This document shows positions 25,701-32,216 of a DNA stretch of 32,854 nt, piece by piece. Source of the stretch: MGIIb-O5 sp036154155 (GTDB lineage: Archaea > Thermoplasmatota > Poseidoniia > Poseidoniales > Thalassarchaeaceae); contig JAYZLP010000057.1 of assembly GCA_036154155.1 (NCBI GenBank), positions 1 through 32,854 of the forward strand, in the 5' to 3' direction. The notes beneath the pieces are model-generated. The model was not told the DNA's origin and ran no database searches. It saw nothing but the letters and a program-made list of their open reading frames with translations. The stretch's first letter is position 1, and the number at the start of each line of letters is the position of its first letter. Position numbers and translations under genes: made by a program.

Positions 25701-28418
25701 CAGAACGGACAGATCAAAGTCAGGGTGACCTATGACTGGCAGAGAATAGAGGTACCAACCACACTCACCAACCTGACTGACAGGCCCAATGATGGAGGAG
25801 GCGTCCTCGAAGCCACATGGCTACCCGCTGAGGACGCTGCTTGGAGCGGATACAGGATTTACGTGTGGGACGCAACAGGAAAGGAACAGTGGAACCCCAC
25901 GGCAGATGAGCTGAGCGACTTCACTACCTACATGCAAATACCATTCTGGTCACAGACATCGGTTTTGGTCACTGAAGCCGACAATGACGGAACCCCGGAG
26001 CCCCTCTCAGATGACAGGGTATACAGGGCAGCTATAGCGATAGAGTATCCAGATGGCTCAGTAGGCGACGCTATGGCGTGGCCGGGCAGCGTCTCACCTT
26101 CCGACGAGGTACCATCTCCCCCAGACTGGCTAGTAGCCGAACCAATTTCAGGAGGAACCGCGGGAGCAATAGTGCTCGAGTGGTCTGCATGCGAGGAGCT
26201 AGACCCAGACAAAACAAGAATCTGGCCAGTCCAGCAGGAAGTAACTAGCGCAGTAGCACTTACCGGCGAAATCGACATACCTTTCTCATCTGGCAACACC
26301 ACCGTACTCGATCTGGAGCCCAACTCCCTCTACTGGTTCGTGGCCGCCTGCGTGGACGAGTCCGGCCAGTATGACCCGAACAACGTGACCATATTCGGCC
26401 CAGTCGTCACTGCTGGAGGGCTGAATGACGGAATCCCCCCCTCGCCCATAACGGACACATTCGCCCAGGACGTTCCCGGTGACGAGGGAGGAAGGATCCA
26501 GGTAACTTGGACCCCCAACTCTGAGGAGGACTGCTCGTATCACACCGTTTACGCACTACCTGCATCTGGATGGCAGCCCCCCAGCACGGTCGACGGCTGG
26601 CCGGTAGCCGCTTACGTGGACGACTGCAGCACCGGAGAGGTCGTGATAGACTCACTGGGGTCATCGCCACTTCAGGACGGAGTGACATACTGGGTGGGGG
26701 TCGTTGCATCCGATGACTGGGGCAACGAGAACCTAGATGCAGTTCTGGTGGTGGAGGCCACCCCCTCAGCTGACACCACGGGAGTAGGAAACGCCCCTCC
26801 AAGAGTCGAGGGCCTCACCGCATGGGATCACCCGGACGACGATGGCACTGCAATAGACATAGTCTGGGACAGGTCGCCAGCGCCAGACTTCAGCCACTAC
26901 ACAATCTGGGTCTCGGAGTTCCCGCTAAACGACCTCACGGAGATCGAGGAGCACTGCAACGAGTCACCCTGCAACCTCGTGGAAGTCGATCAGAGGCAGA
27001 TCGGCGGCCTCCTACAGCTACAGATTACAATGGATAAGGCGCTCTACGGAACCACAGTCGAGACGCTTTCCTCAGAAACAATCCGACCAGACATCCCCCT
27101 CTACGTCACCATAACCGTTCACGACATCAAGGGCAACGTCTTCCTTACCGAATTGGACGATCACATGGTTCTGGTGTCGCCGGTCGACAACAGGGGCGAC
27201 ATCACACCGCCAGACAGGCTCGCAGCCCCAGTATTGGAGGACAGGAGCCCCGATGACGGAGACGGCATCATCGTCACGTTCCCCGAGAGCGACGCATCCG
27301 ACGCCGTCGAGTATTGGATATTCTCCGATGTGGTCCCCTTCAGCGACTCAACATCGATGGAGCCAGTTATGGTGGTAGACAGGAACGACCCACTTCCAGT
27401 TACCATAGAGACTCTCTCGGATGGCAGGCCTATAGCGCCCTCTATCATGACGTGGGTCGCCGTCGCGCCTGTTGACTCGGCTGGAAACGCATGGCTAACC
27501 AACCTCAGGTCCTCATCCATCGCCCTGGTCGATGAGAACAGCCTGGACCCGGGACTGCATCTGGACGAGGTAACTGGCGTCCGCGGATACTGGGATAGCG
27601 CCGGGACAAAGGTCGACATCACTTGGGACCTCAGCACCGACCCCCAAATCTCCTCTTACCGGGTCTTCGTCAGCACCGACCCATTCGAAGACACCAGGAA
27701 CGCCACCCAGGTAGGCGGTGAAATCGCAGGAACCCTGTTGATCATGAATGACTTCAACGGAGAGCCCCTCAACAACGCCCAGTCCTACTGGGCAGTAGTC
27801 GTGGGATTCGATGGAGAGGTGCACAGGCTCGCTGTAGACCCACTGGAGATACTGCCTTGGTCGGAGAGCTCCTTCGGCTCAATCGGAGGGGATGACTCCG
27901 AGTCAGGAGCGTCATGGGTCGACCAGCTATTGAGCGGCGACATGAACCAGCTGATAGCCGTGGCCTCAGCCCTGATGATCCTAGCAGGCGCCCTGCTTTT
28001 CATCAGACCCAGGAAGGACGCAGCCCCTCAGCCATGGGAGATGGGAGCCCTCGAGGTCGAGCTAGAGGAGCAGATGATGAGGGAGGCATCCGGCCTGACC
28101 GGAGAGGAGGAGTTCGGCATTGGAGACGAGGAGCTTTCCTCGGACTCCTTCGGAACGATGGCCGACGTTCCCGCCAGCACGTATGACGGCATGGGTGAGG
28201 GGCCATCGGCCCAGCCGATAGGTGGAGACATCACAGAGTCGACACCTGAGGCCGACACGGATGTAGTCGACGAACTACTCGGGGAGGAACCAGAGGATCT
28301 CGATATCGACGACCTAGGTGACCTCGCAGACGACCTAGATATCGACGATCTAGACGACCTTGCAGAGGACCTAGGGGACGAAGATGTAGACACCTCGTTC
28401 CTCGATGACATGCTCTAA
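19794..28418 (+). CDS. Giant cell-surface protein: beta-propellers, FN3-like domains, membrane anchor, Asp-rich tail
   Basis: The protein has up to 2874 residues. A signal peptide lies at about residues 17-36 (RKAILLVALMVLLPWAG). Residues about 200-1930 consist of irregular blade-like repeats with wording such as RVWVGTSNSGILRF, GTMWVGGDFGLTLID and YAGTDNGAAVI, as in the propellers of Reg_prop/PQQ-like sensor proteins. From about 2000 to 2690 come roughly six FN3-like modules (for example APPRVEGLTAWDHP, SHYTIWVSE, SSYRVFVST). One membrane helix follows (about 2720-2740, IAVASALMILAGALLFI), then RPRK and a very acidic cytoplasmic tail of about 130 residues. Many N-x-S/T sequons suggest glycosylation. 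It is probably a ligand-binding or adhesive surface protein; no enzyme motif was seen. GTG 19794 gives the longest frame; GTG 19812 fits a TATA-like box at 19782-19790 and a leaderless mRNA. Confidence 0.85.
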   Translation: MECRGSVDINFRGRANLAQRKAILLVALMVLLPWAGMDSTELTPRDDESLTSARTWGAMGSNDTGWIDIVATGADPRNQTFAYGDLVLDFAPGAEISNMSFEVSVDGADGYCIEEPQLTLMETQTPILDWRDLGGLGCQDSFTNNPPTLEDGTLSTWLKPNTISDAAWTLPAGITISDLVIEALTPSDPKVSFSTLDVVIHDSAVNPMDGRLYLLLDNDLIHLDSEMSETCGWRCPGIIHIDTDVEGSSLAVDSTGSRLLIGKQDGSISSQSLLDSSFNPDLLQAPNVPAPVSAMAVDQYGNVWAASGCSLMFLPLNSATWSDTTYCPGSPEIPVDMETHGDKVFLATQSTGIHFMEYTYDSSSSNITISDTTIWDTNNFLSSNSITDLDIASDQLLISTLNAGINRRDLSTSSWLSRWNTNNWLASNSIVGISHTSGWIHIVAGTTLHSYDTTANVFRSQRQVSQLGLLGPATSIYSWPSGIGERSPSDGVAFLIDSTGRAGMQHGETVVGAESLVSSPVSNPMRVAASIDDGESGQIWVAGDTTIDRFDEGARIWQQPIDVSDYAQQLQSITSIVQDSNDRVWVGTSNSGILRFRADNGAYIGTINGIEDQVISMAHDDTTETLVVGHPFNGLSLVNTSTMTLIDVLDTTDGLDSDLVTDVATRYGIAYAATSDSGLMRIDLMALQILGSWQSLGADNLEAAPIAVDEDTIYLGLPDFGILLLDRMNGDIIDYWEPGGSSGLPDDDVLSLHMLGSELVVGSRVSNTGAQSNGGLAIWDGASWEQLETSIPGWNNDPYVFYDITSDGSDVYAGTNRGACRWAVDSNGDWQLDVCVDQGDGMPSRQVYSVELIGSSTLYAGTDNGAAVINTLNGTVMEVWNAGDDTQRARTVKIEDILYLGFENTGIARYDLINDQWLTTWDGTQGYIDDDDVTALVEGTEPGTMWVGGDFGLTLIDVVNDQVLIDWNRGPNSGGPTLSTQIPADIVIMGDVLHYSTQRSNQWWASNDVITRIALNNNTSLSSIDAGSQIGYDSVVYGIGEVGDELWIGVRPTQYWNYGDGTVVRWNTVNETWADNLETIGNVLRVNARLLGDCFPLNASSCEMWVAYGDNIMRRFSFSTMTLLDEWSDIDGPIRGMVEFDGEYLFASMEGILRWNPANETWLTPWTENSGLPNNSEEEFYSMTVIGDDLWASSMQSSGWNSNAQIFRKNGTTGNWTAWDLDSGDIPDGYGADIVLCDDIVHVAIGRRFWWGNQGGVARFDLADHDSDGQTEEWISPLTDGGSNGLANADARALACDESNRILYVGYDEEGVGFDRMNYNTGNFLTTLTSADGISEDRIFPGGMLHDGNVLLAAHQFDNTGGISRIVTSGTSASSGQIIDPGMDGCSIVRVPSTSTPVYAVGRSGQTTGLNRVDRLDSTGLIAGGFDELAGLSSGRVVEFASNSTHVWVSSTLDEGSYYGSSILQGEILQNGSVRWEDGYSLLGQDVVNSMTLQDETMWITTAGRGLWSVDLAQRSFSPTPAALHVQMDGMVLEDDGTMYVGLMGYQGSAAGFQEFDTSTGAWGYGSLLAGLPNDRVRDFAEVGDKILIATWGGIGVRNTTTSEWEDPITTIDGLPMQIYEHLLVLDDPIQGDGHILAGGPAGLTVMATNLSVITTLNSGDGLMGETVSGLVYAPGTSRNVINDDGTTTTLYHDASVFISHNGQGSTRPGVVAWDIATDMANGTYQIDKIPSNDVRAIATDYWGVHIATDVAPIVHWNASTLNMESGSPSNTLISWPPTELVSDGTHLAMISPGGVDVMEVDSSHDAVASAQVAGPRGAYLGSSGLYLVSDDGLHHFDPVGSLVERESEEQRVAHPLSAIYSGRIWENIHETAKPGMQTVLVNDEDPMEIDMVSEIPLAGRLPMHAGALTLTSPQGGAWIWAESTYLNYSGIWDMAAMNPGIQPAFQSAISSVGPGSTSAQTTIQLQSPQNGQIKVRVTYDWQRIEVPTTLTNLTDRPNDGGGVLEATWLPAEDAAWSGYRIYVWDATGKEQWNPTADELSDFTTYMQIPFWSQTSVLVTEADNDGTPEPLSDDRVYRAAIAIEYPDGSVGDAMAWPGSVSPSDEVPSPPDWLVAEPISGGTAGAIVLEWSACEELDPDKTRIWPVQQEVTSAVALTGEIDIPFSSGNTTVLDLEPNSLYWFVAACVDESGQYDPNNVTIFGPVVTAGGLNDGIPPSPITDTFAQDVPGDEGGRIQVTWTPNSEEDCSYHTVYALPASGWQPPSTVDGWPVAAYVDDCSTGEVVIDSLGSSPLQDGVTYWVGVVASDDWGNENLDAVLVVEATPSADTTGVGNAPPRVEGLTAWDHPDDDGTAIDIVWDRSPAPDFSHYTIWVSEFPLNDLTEIEEHCNESPCNLVEVDQRQIGGLLQLQITMDKALYGTTVETLSSETIRPDIPLYVTITVHDIKGNVFLTELDDHMVLVSPVDNRGDITPPDRLAAPVLEDRSPDDGDGIIVTFPESDASDAVEYWIFSDVVPFSDSTSMEPVMVVDRNDPLPVTIETLSDGRPIAPSIMTWVAVAPVDSAGNAWLTNLRSSSIALVDENSLDPGLHLDEVTGVRGYWDSAGTKVDITWDLSTDPQISSYRVFVSTDPFEDTRNATQVGGEIAGTLLIMNDFNGEPLNNAQSYWAVVVGFDGEVHRLAVDPLEILPWSESSFGSIGGDDSESGASWVDQLLSGDMNQLIAVASALMILAGALLFIRPRKDAAPQPWEMGALEVELEEQMMREASGLTGEEEFGIGDEELSSDSFGTMADVPASTYDGMGEGPSAQPIGGDITESTPEADTDVVDELLGEEPEDLDIDDLGDLADDLDIDDLDDLAEDLGDEDVDTSFLDDML
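28296..28367 (+). repeat. Two 36-bp in-frame repeats in the Asp-rich tail
   Basis: Two adjacent 36-bp units (28296-28331 and 28332-28367) encode DLDIDDLGDLAD and DLDIDDLDDLAE, from residue 2835 on. Most base differences are silent or conservative. The unit continues partly into DLGDEDVD. The spacing of Leu/Ile between acids looks like an amphipathic or intrinsically disordered acidic segment. Confidence 0.6.
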
Positions 28419-28430
28419 TCGAACGAAGGG

Positions 28431-28436
28431 CTTGAA
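28431..28436 (+). promoter_or_regulatory. TATA-like CTTGAA element upstream of pabC
   Basis: CTTGAA followed by TCTCG lies 29 nt before ATG 28460 in a 41-nt gap. The start codon has no Shine-Dalgarno sequence, so a leaderless transcript starting at or next to the ATG is plausible. Confidence 0.3.
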
Positions 28437-28459
28437 TCTCGAACCGGCTATCGCGAGCC

Positions 28460-29212
28460 ATGCCCGCTCCTGCCGACCCCAATTCAGCGGTCTGGTCAGC
28501 AATGGGTTGGGATGGGGAAAAATCGCTAGTATCGGCGGAATTGCACTTCTCTAGAATCCGCCGCCATGCCAAGGTGCTGGGGATCGGAATACCAGACGAC
28601 CTAGAGGGGACCGTACTCTCGAGCCTGGAGGGCCTAGAGCATCCAGGGGAGCCAAACGTCAGCCCGGACCAGGCAAACTTCCTCCTAATCGTGGAGGTCT
28701 CCTCGGAGGGCGAGATCCGCCTAGAACCGCGCACTATCCAGAAGTGGCCCGATAGGCCGCTCTCCGCTGTATCCCTACTCGCTCCGAACTGGGAGGAGCC
28801 AGTCAGGGGGACGAAGCACGGCGACTGGGAGCCACACAGGGCAGCTAGGAAAGCAGCCGTGGAGAACGGCGCTGATTTGGGGCTTCTGTTCGAGAACGAG
28901 GTACTCATAGACGGCGATCGCTGCGCTCCTCTATTGCTGGACAATGACGGAGTCGCCTATCATCCGAGAAACTCCGACGGAGCCCTCGACTCAATTACCG
29001 TTCAATCCATCAAAGCTGGAATCGAGGGGGCTGGAATACCGGTTAGGTCGGCAAGGATTACCCTGAGCATGATTCTCAGGGCCTCAGAGATGGTGGTGTG
29101 CGGAAGTGGTATGGGCATTAGAGCAATAGGAGAGATAGATGAAAGGAAAATAGGCAGGCCAAACGGCCCCCTGTTCACCGCCGCGCACAACTCATGGATG
29201 GAGGTAATCTGA
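28460..29212 (+). CDS. pabC: Class IV PLP-dependent enzyme, probable 4-amino-4-deoxychorismate lyase
   Basis: This 250-residue protein has the length and layout of the class IV aminotransferase/ADC lyase fold. FSRIRRHAKVLGI (residues 30-42) matches the N-terminal domain. K119 in RGTKHGDWEPHRAARKAA is the likely PLP-binding lysine. GADLGLLFENEVLIDGD follows where the family has the E-G-x-x-x-N region, and DSITVQSIKAGIEGAGI matches the G-I-T-R helix region. The region around residue 150 is diverged, so a branched-chain or D-amino-acid aminotransferase cannot be excluded. The next gene encodes a fused ADC synthase whose ATG overlaps this stop by one base (TGATG), which favours ADC lyase, releasing pyruvate and 4-aminobenzoate. 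No ribosome site precedes ATG 28460. Confidence 0.68.
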   Translation: MPAPADPNSAVWSAMGWDGEKSLVSAELHFSRIRRHAKVLGIGIPDDLEGTVLSSLEGLEHPGEPNVSPDQANFLLIVEVSSEGEIRLEPRTIQKWPDRPLSAVSLLAPNWEEPVRGTKHGDWEPHRAARKAAVENGADLGLLFENEVLIDGDRCAPLLLDNDGVAYHPRNSDGALDSITVQSIKAGIEGAGIPVRSARITLSMILRASEMVVCGSGMGIRAIGEIDERKIGRPNGPLFTAAHNSWMEVI

Positions 29213-31515
29213 TGGTTAAGGCAATACACATCACACTTGGTGCCACTGAACTCAAGGATCCCCTGGTGGGGGCCCTTAGCAATTTGAGGGAATCGAGTGT
29301 CGAAACACATGACGAGATTCTTCTGAACTCAACCGGCCCTGTAACGGACCTGTCAATGAAGTCGCTCCTGCCCTGCTTGGAAAGCATCCGTATCCTACTC
29401 ATCGAGCCAGAAGCCATTCACGACAGCCCTGAAACTTCTGCACTTGATGGAGAAGTGAAAATTACCAATCCGCCCCCTTTGCACCTACTGGTACAGGAAT
29501 TCATCAATGACAAGTGGGCCACAGTCAAAGAGCATAGGCCAGAAAACCTAAGCGACGCTTTCAAGATAGCAGAAGGGCTGGAGATTAACCCCAACTTCAA
29601 GGGTTCTTTGCCCATTGTGCCTGGAGGATTTACTGGAATTATGGGATATGATCTTTCTCGCTGGACAGTTCCAATATCCCTTCCAAATAACCCTCCAGCA
29701 GGTACCATCCTTGGGATTCTATGGAGAGCAGATGCATGGATGATTCATGAGAGAAAATCCGGTATGCTTAGCATTGCTGCAATCGATGGACACCATTGGT
29801 GTACAGACCCCCCGGATGCAGACCAAGTGGGACCCATAGGCCCGATGACAATTCCAGGGACAGTGCCGGACAGCGAATCAGATTCAGAACACGCTCGAAA
29901 GGTCTCCAAGATTCGGCAGGGCATCACCCGTGGAAATCTGTACCAGGTAAACTACGGGAGAAGGTGGAGGGGGGAAATGCCGGGGAATCCCTGGCAATCA
30001 TTCCTCAGGCTAACCGACTCTAACCCGGCCCCCTTCTCTTCTTGGATGATGGTAGGCGACTTAGGTTGGTCAGTAGCATCCTCCAGTCCCGAGAGACTAA
30101 TCGAGGTGGAAGGTGGCATGGTTAGAACTAGGCCAATCAAGGGAACAAGAAAAAGAGGAAGAGATGAAGAAACCGACGCTTTTCTACGCCACCAACTAGC
30201 ATCCTCCGAGAAGGAGGTTGCAGAGCACCTAATGCTCGTTGACCTCGAGAGACATGATTTGAGTAGAGTTTGCCAACCAGGTTCGGTAAGATGGTCTGGT
30301 TGGAGGATAGAGGCCCTCGCGAACGTCCAGCATTTGGTCAGTGGAGTGGAGGGCAGAATTTCCGAGAGCGTCAATGCTGGCCATGCAGTCTCAGCAATGT
30401 TCCCCGGTGGCTCAATCACAGGATGCCCAAAAACGGTTACAATGGCGGCAATTAACGAGTTAGAGGGAGCTCCTCGAGGGGCTTGGACAGGATCAATGGG
30501 CCATGTTCACAGTGGCGCTGGAGTAGCAGATTGGAATATTCTAATCAGAACCCTTGAGGCATATTCCGGACCAAACAACTGGTATGGAACAGTTCAAGCA
30601 GGAGGGGGTATAGTGATTGACTCAACACCCTCAGAGGAGGTCGAAGAGGCTAGGTGGAAAGCCGCTGCTCTGACAGAGGCAGCGTGGGGATTCAGAACCG
30701 GTTTTTCGGTCGAGGAACTACCCGACAGGGAAGTTGAGATTTTGCCTGTCCCTCGAGTGGATGGGCCAATAGGGAAGATATTTCCAGAAACCCCGCAAGG
30801 TGGGAAATCGAAAGGCTCGATATTTCGAGATCCGAAAAACGTCCCTGAGGGGGCGACCCTGCTAGTGGACAATCTGGATTCATTCACCGAGAACATAGCA
30901 CAGGAAATCACGATTTTGGGATCCGATGTTGTTGTGATGGAGGGTAGGCCCGAGTTCCACGAAGACCCAAGTCAGAAATTGGATAGTTGGTTGGAAAAAA
31001 TAAACCCGTCTAGGATCATTCTAGGCCCTGGTCCAGCTAGGCCTGAAGCCTCCCCCATCACTATGGAAATCGCCCGCAGAGGAATTTCAGGAAGGCTCAA
31101 CGATGGCCTCATGGCAATCCCCCTATTGGGGCTCTGTCTTGGCCACCAGGCAATAGGAAGGGCCGTTGGATGGGACCTAATCGAATCCCCCCTGGGTGCA
31201 GTGCACGGAAAGCCCTCTATCACGGTCAACGACGGTACTGGACTGTATTCCAACCTTGGTGAAGAGATTGTTATGATGAGGTACAACAGCCTGGTCCTAT
31301 CTCCCAAAGAGACAGGGGATCTAATCCCAAACTCTTGGGATGCCACAGGATCTCTTCTGATGGGCCTCAGACATAGAAAACTCCCAGTACACGGGATTCA
31401 GTTCCATCCAGAATCGGTAGGCAGCCCTCTCGGGCGAGAGATTCTGAGATCCTTCCTTCGGGTTCCCAAGACGAAAATTGAACCTAACCTGCAAACCGAG
31501 CGGCTTGAACCGTAG
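29212..31515 (+). CDS. pabB: Fused aminodeoxychorismate synthase (PabB-PabA)
   Basis: This 767-residue fusion has two parts. Residues about 1-500 are the chorismate-binding subunit: GNLYQVNYGRRW, SSSPERLIEVEGG, TRPIKGTRKRG, VDLERHDLSRVCQPGSV, MFPGGSITGCPK and the final TVQAGGGIVIDSTP. Residues about 545-767 are a glutamine amidotransferase with NLDSFTENIAQEI, LGPGPARP, the nucleophile C642 (GLCLGHQAIG) and H732/E734 (FHPES). Lys310 in PIKGT is the residue that marks PabB; anthranilate synthase TrpE has Ala there (PIAGT). It should therefore make 4-amino-4-deoxychorismate from chorismate and glutamine. ATG 29212 has GGAGGT 6 nt upstream and overlaps the pabC stop; an earlier ATG at 29194 is less likely. 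Confidence 0.85.
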   Translation: MVKAIHITLGATELKDPLVGALSNLRESSVETHDEILLNSTGPVTDLSMKSLLPCLESIRILLIEPEAIHDSPETSALDGEVKITNPPPLHLLVQEFINDKWATVKEHRPENLSDAFKIAEGLEINPNFKGSLPIVPGGFTGIMGYDLSRWTVPISLPNNPPAGTILGILWRADAWMIHERKSGMLSIAAIDGHHWCTDPPDADQVGPIGPMTIPGTVPDSESDSEHARKVSKIRQGITRGNLYQVNYGRRWRGEMPGNPWQSFLRLTDSNPAPFSSWMMVGDLGWSVASSSPERLIEVEGGMVRTRPIKGTRKRGRDEETDAFLRHQLASSEKEVAEHLMLVDLERHDLSRVCQPGSVRWSGWRIEALANVQHLVSGVEGRISESVNAGHAVSAMFPGGSITGCPKTVTMAAINELEGAPRGAWTGSMGHVHSGAGVADWNILIRTLEAYSGPNNWYGTVQAGGGIVIDSTPSEEVEEARWKAAALTEAAWGFRTGFSVEELPDREVEILPVPRVDGPIGKIFPETPQGGKSKGSIFRDPKNVPEGATLLVDNLDSFTENIAQEITILGSDVVVMEGRPEFHEDPSQKLDSWLEKINPSRIILGPGPARPEASPITMEIARRGISGRLNDGLMAIPLLGLCLGHQAIGRAVGWDLIESPLGAVHGKPSITVNDGTGLYSNLGEEIVMMRYNSLVLSPKETGDLIPNSWDATGSLLMGLRHRKLPVHGIQFHPESVGSPLGREILRSFLRVPKTKIEPNLQTERLEP

Positions 31516-31553
31516 TGTTGAAGGAGAAGCCCCCGCTGGTAGGGCTGAAGACA

Positions 31554-31916
31554 ATGCCGACATGCAGGACTTGTAACCAGACTTACGACGAGTCGCAGTT
31601 CATCGGTGGAATCGGGCCAAGGCATCTTATCTGTGCTCGATGCGGGGTAGAAGCTGGTCTGGTAGATGCCAATGAGGCCCCCCAATACTTCAGCGACGAA
31701 GTAGCCAAGGCTAGGATATCTCTTTTCAGTAAGAGATACAGGCTCCCTATGTTCACTGGCGCGGGCTGGATTCTGTTCCTCACGCTGGGAAGGGGGATTG
31801 AGCTCTGGTCGAGTATTTTCCTAGGCGTCTTGGTGATCTCGACACTAGCAGCTCCAGTGCTCCATTTCCTAGGATCAACCCGCTTCAAAGCCGATCTGTC
31901 CAGACTTTCCCCCTGA
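31554..31916 (+). CDS. Small zinc-ribbon protein with two membrane helices, unknown function
   Basis: This 120-residue protein is not of a family I can name. The N-terminal MPTCRTC with ICARC gives four cysteines at 4, 7, 27 and 30, a probable zinc ribbon on the cytoplasmic side. Two hydrophobic helices follow (about 64-81, LPMFTGAGWILFLTLGRG, and 84-107, LWSSIFLGVLVISTLAAP), then a short basic tail. The frame is open back to GTG 31515, directly on the pabB stop. ATG 31554 starts the zinc ribbon cleanly and is preceded by GGTAGGG. A CTTGAA element at 31504-31509 would place transcription near 31533, which also fits the ATG. It follows pabB on the same strand and may be read with it. Confidence 0.6.
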   Translation: MPTCRTCNQTYDESQFIGGIGPRHLICARCGVEAGLVDANEAPQYFSDEVAKARISLFSKRYRLPMFTGAGWILFLTLGRGIELWSSIFLGVLVISTLAAPVLHFLGSTRFKADLSRLSP

Positions 31917-31932
31917 TACTTTCACGGGAACC

Positions 31933-31938
31933 CTTGAA
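31933..31938 (+). promoter_or_regulatory. TATA-like CTTGAA element before the structured interval
   Basis: CCTTGAAAT contains the same CTTGAA hexamer seen 29-30 nt before pabC and pckA. A start about 25-30 nt downstream would fall at about 31958-31963, which is exactly where the closing helix of the structured interval begins. It could alternatively be part of an upstream stem (31922-31933 pairs with 31976-31998). Confidence 0.3.
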
Positions 31939-31957
31939 ATAGGCTTCACACCGCTCA

Positions 31958-32211
31958 GAATTCAGAGGGAACAGTGGGTTCCCTATGAATGCCCGTGAGA
32001 CCGGATGATAGGAAAGGAGGAACGAGTTAGATTAGAAAACAGTACAGAGACAGAGCAACAACCGCTCAGTGTAGCGTTTATTGAGTCTCTATGTACACTA
32101 GCTAAGTCGTCTCCAAATCCATTCCGTCCCTCCCGGAACGATAGCAACGCGCAGGAATCAGCGCGAGCATTGGCCGGAAAGAGAGAACAGCGGGTTCTCT
32201 AAACTGAATTT
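31958..32211 (+). ncRNA. Candidate structured RNA (or structured 5' leader), about 250 nt
   Basis: The gap 31917-32216 holds no convincing gene. Its ends pair: AATTCAG 31959-31965 with CTGAATT 32204-32210, plus a G-U. Directly inside are hairpin A, AGGGAAC/GTTCCCT (31966-31984, loop AGTGG), and hairpin B, AGAGAAC/GTTCTCT (32182-32200, loop AGCGG). Between them GTACAGAGAC (32042-32051) pairs with GTCTCT-at-GTAC (32085-32096), enclosing CGCT/AGCG (32063-32066 / 32073-32076). Then follow TTCCG/CGGAA (32122-32138) and CGCGC/GCGCG (32148-32165). No RNase P, SRP or tRNA signature was found. The strand is assumed from the neighbours. An inverted-repeat (MITE-like) element or a 5' UTR of the next gene are alternatives. 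Confidence 0.4.
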
Positions 32212-32216
32212 GGAGT

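Noticed and set aside
29212..31515. Anthranilate synthase TrpE-TrpG
   Set aside because: The PIKGT lysine, the adjacent ADC lyase-like gene and the absence of other trp genes favour aminodeoxychorismate synthase.
32005..32202. 65-codon open frame in the structured interval
   Set aside because: It has no ribosome site and no domain-like or hydrophobic pattern, and it runs across several hairpins. The base pairing explains the interval better than a protein.
31959..32210. MITE-like element with inverted ends
   Set aside because: The ends can be read as imperfect terminal inverted repeats, but I find no flanking target duplication and no second copy in the window. It is kept only as an alternative to a structured RNA.
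31917..32216. RNase P or SRP RNA
   Set aside because: The conserved GAGGAAAGTCC and ACAGAA blocks of RNase P and the GGAAG...GCAGC motif of SRP RNA are not present.
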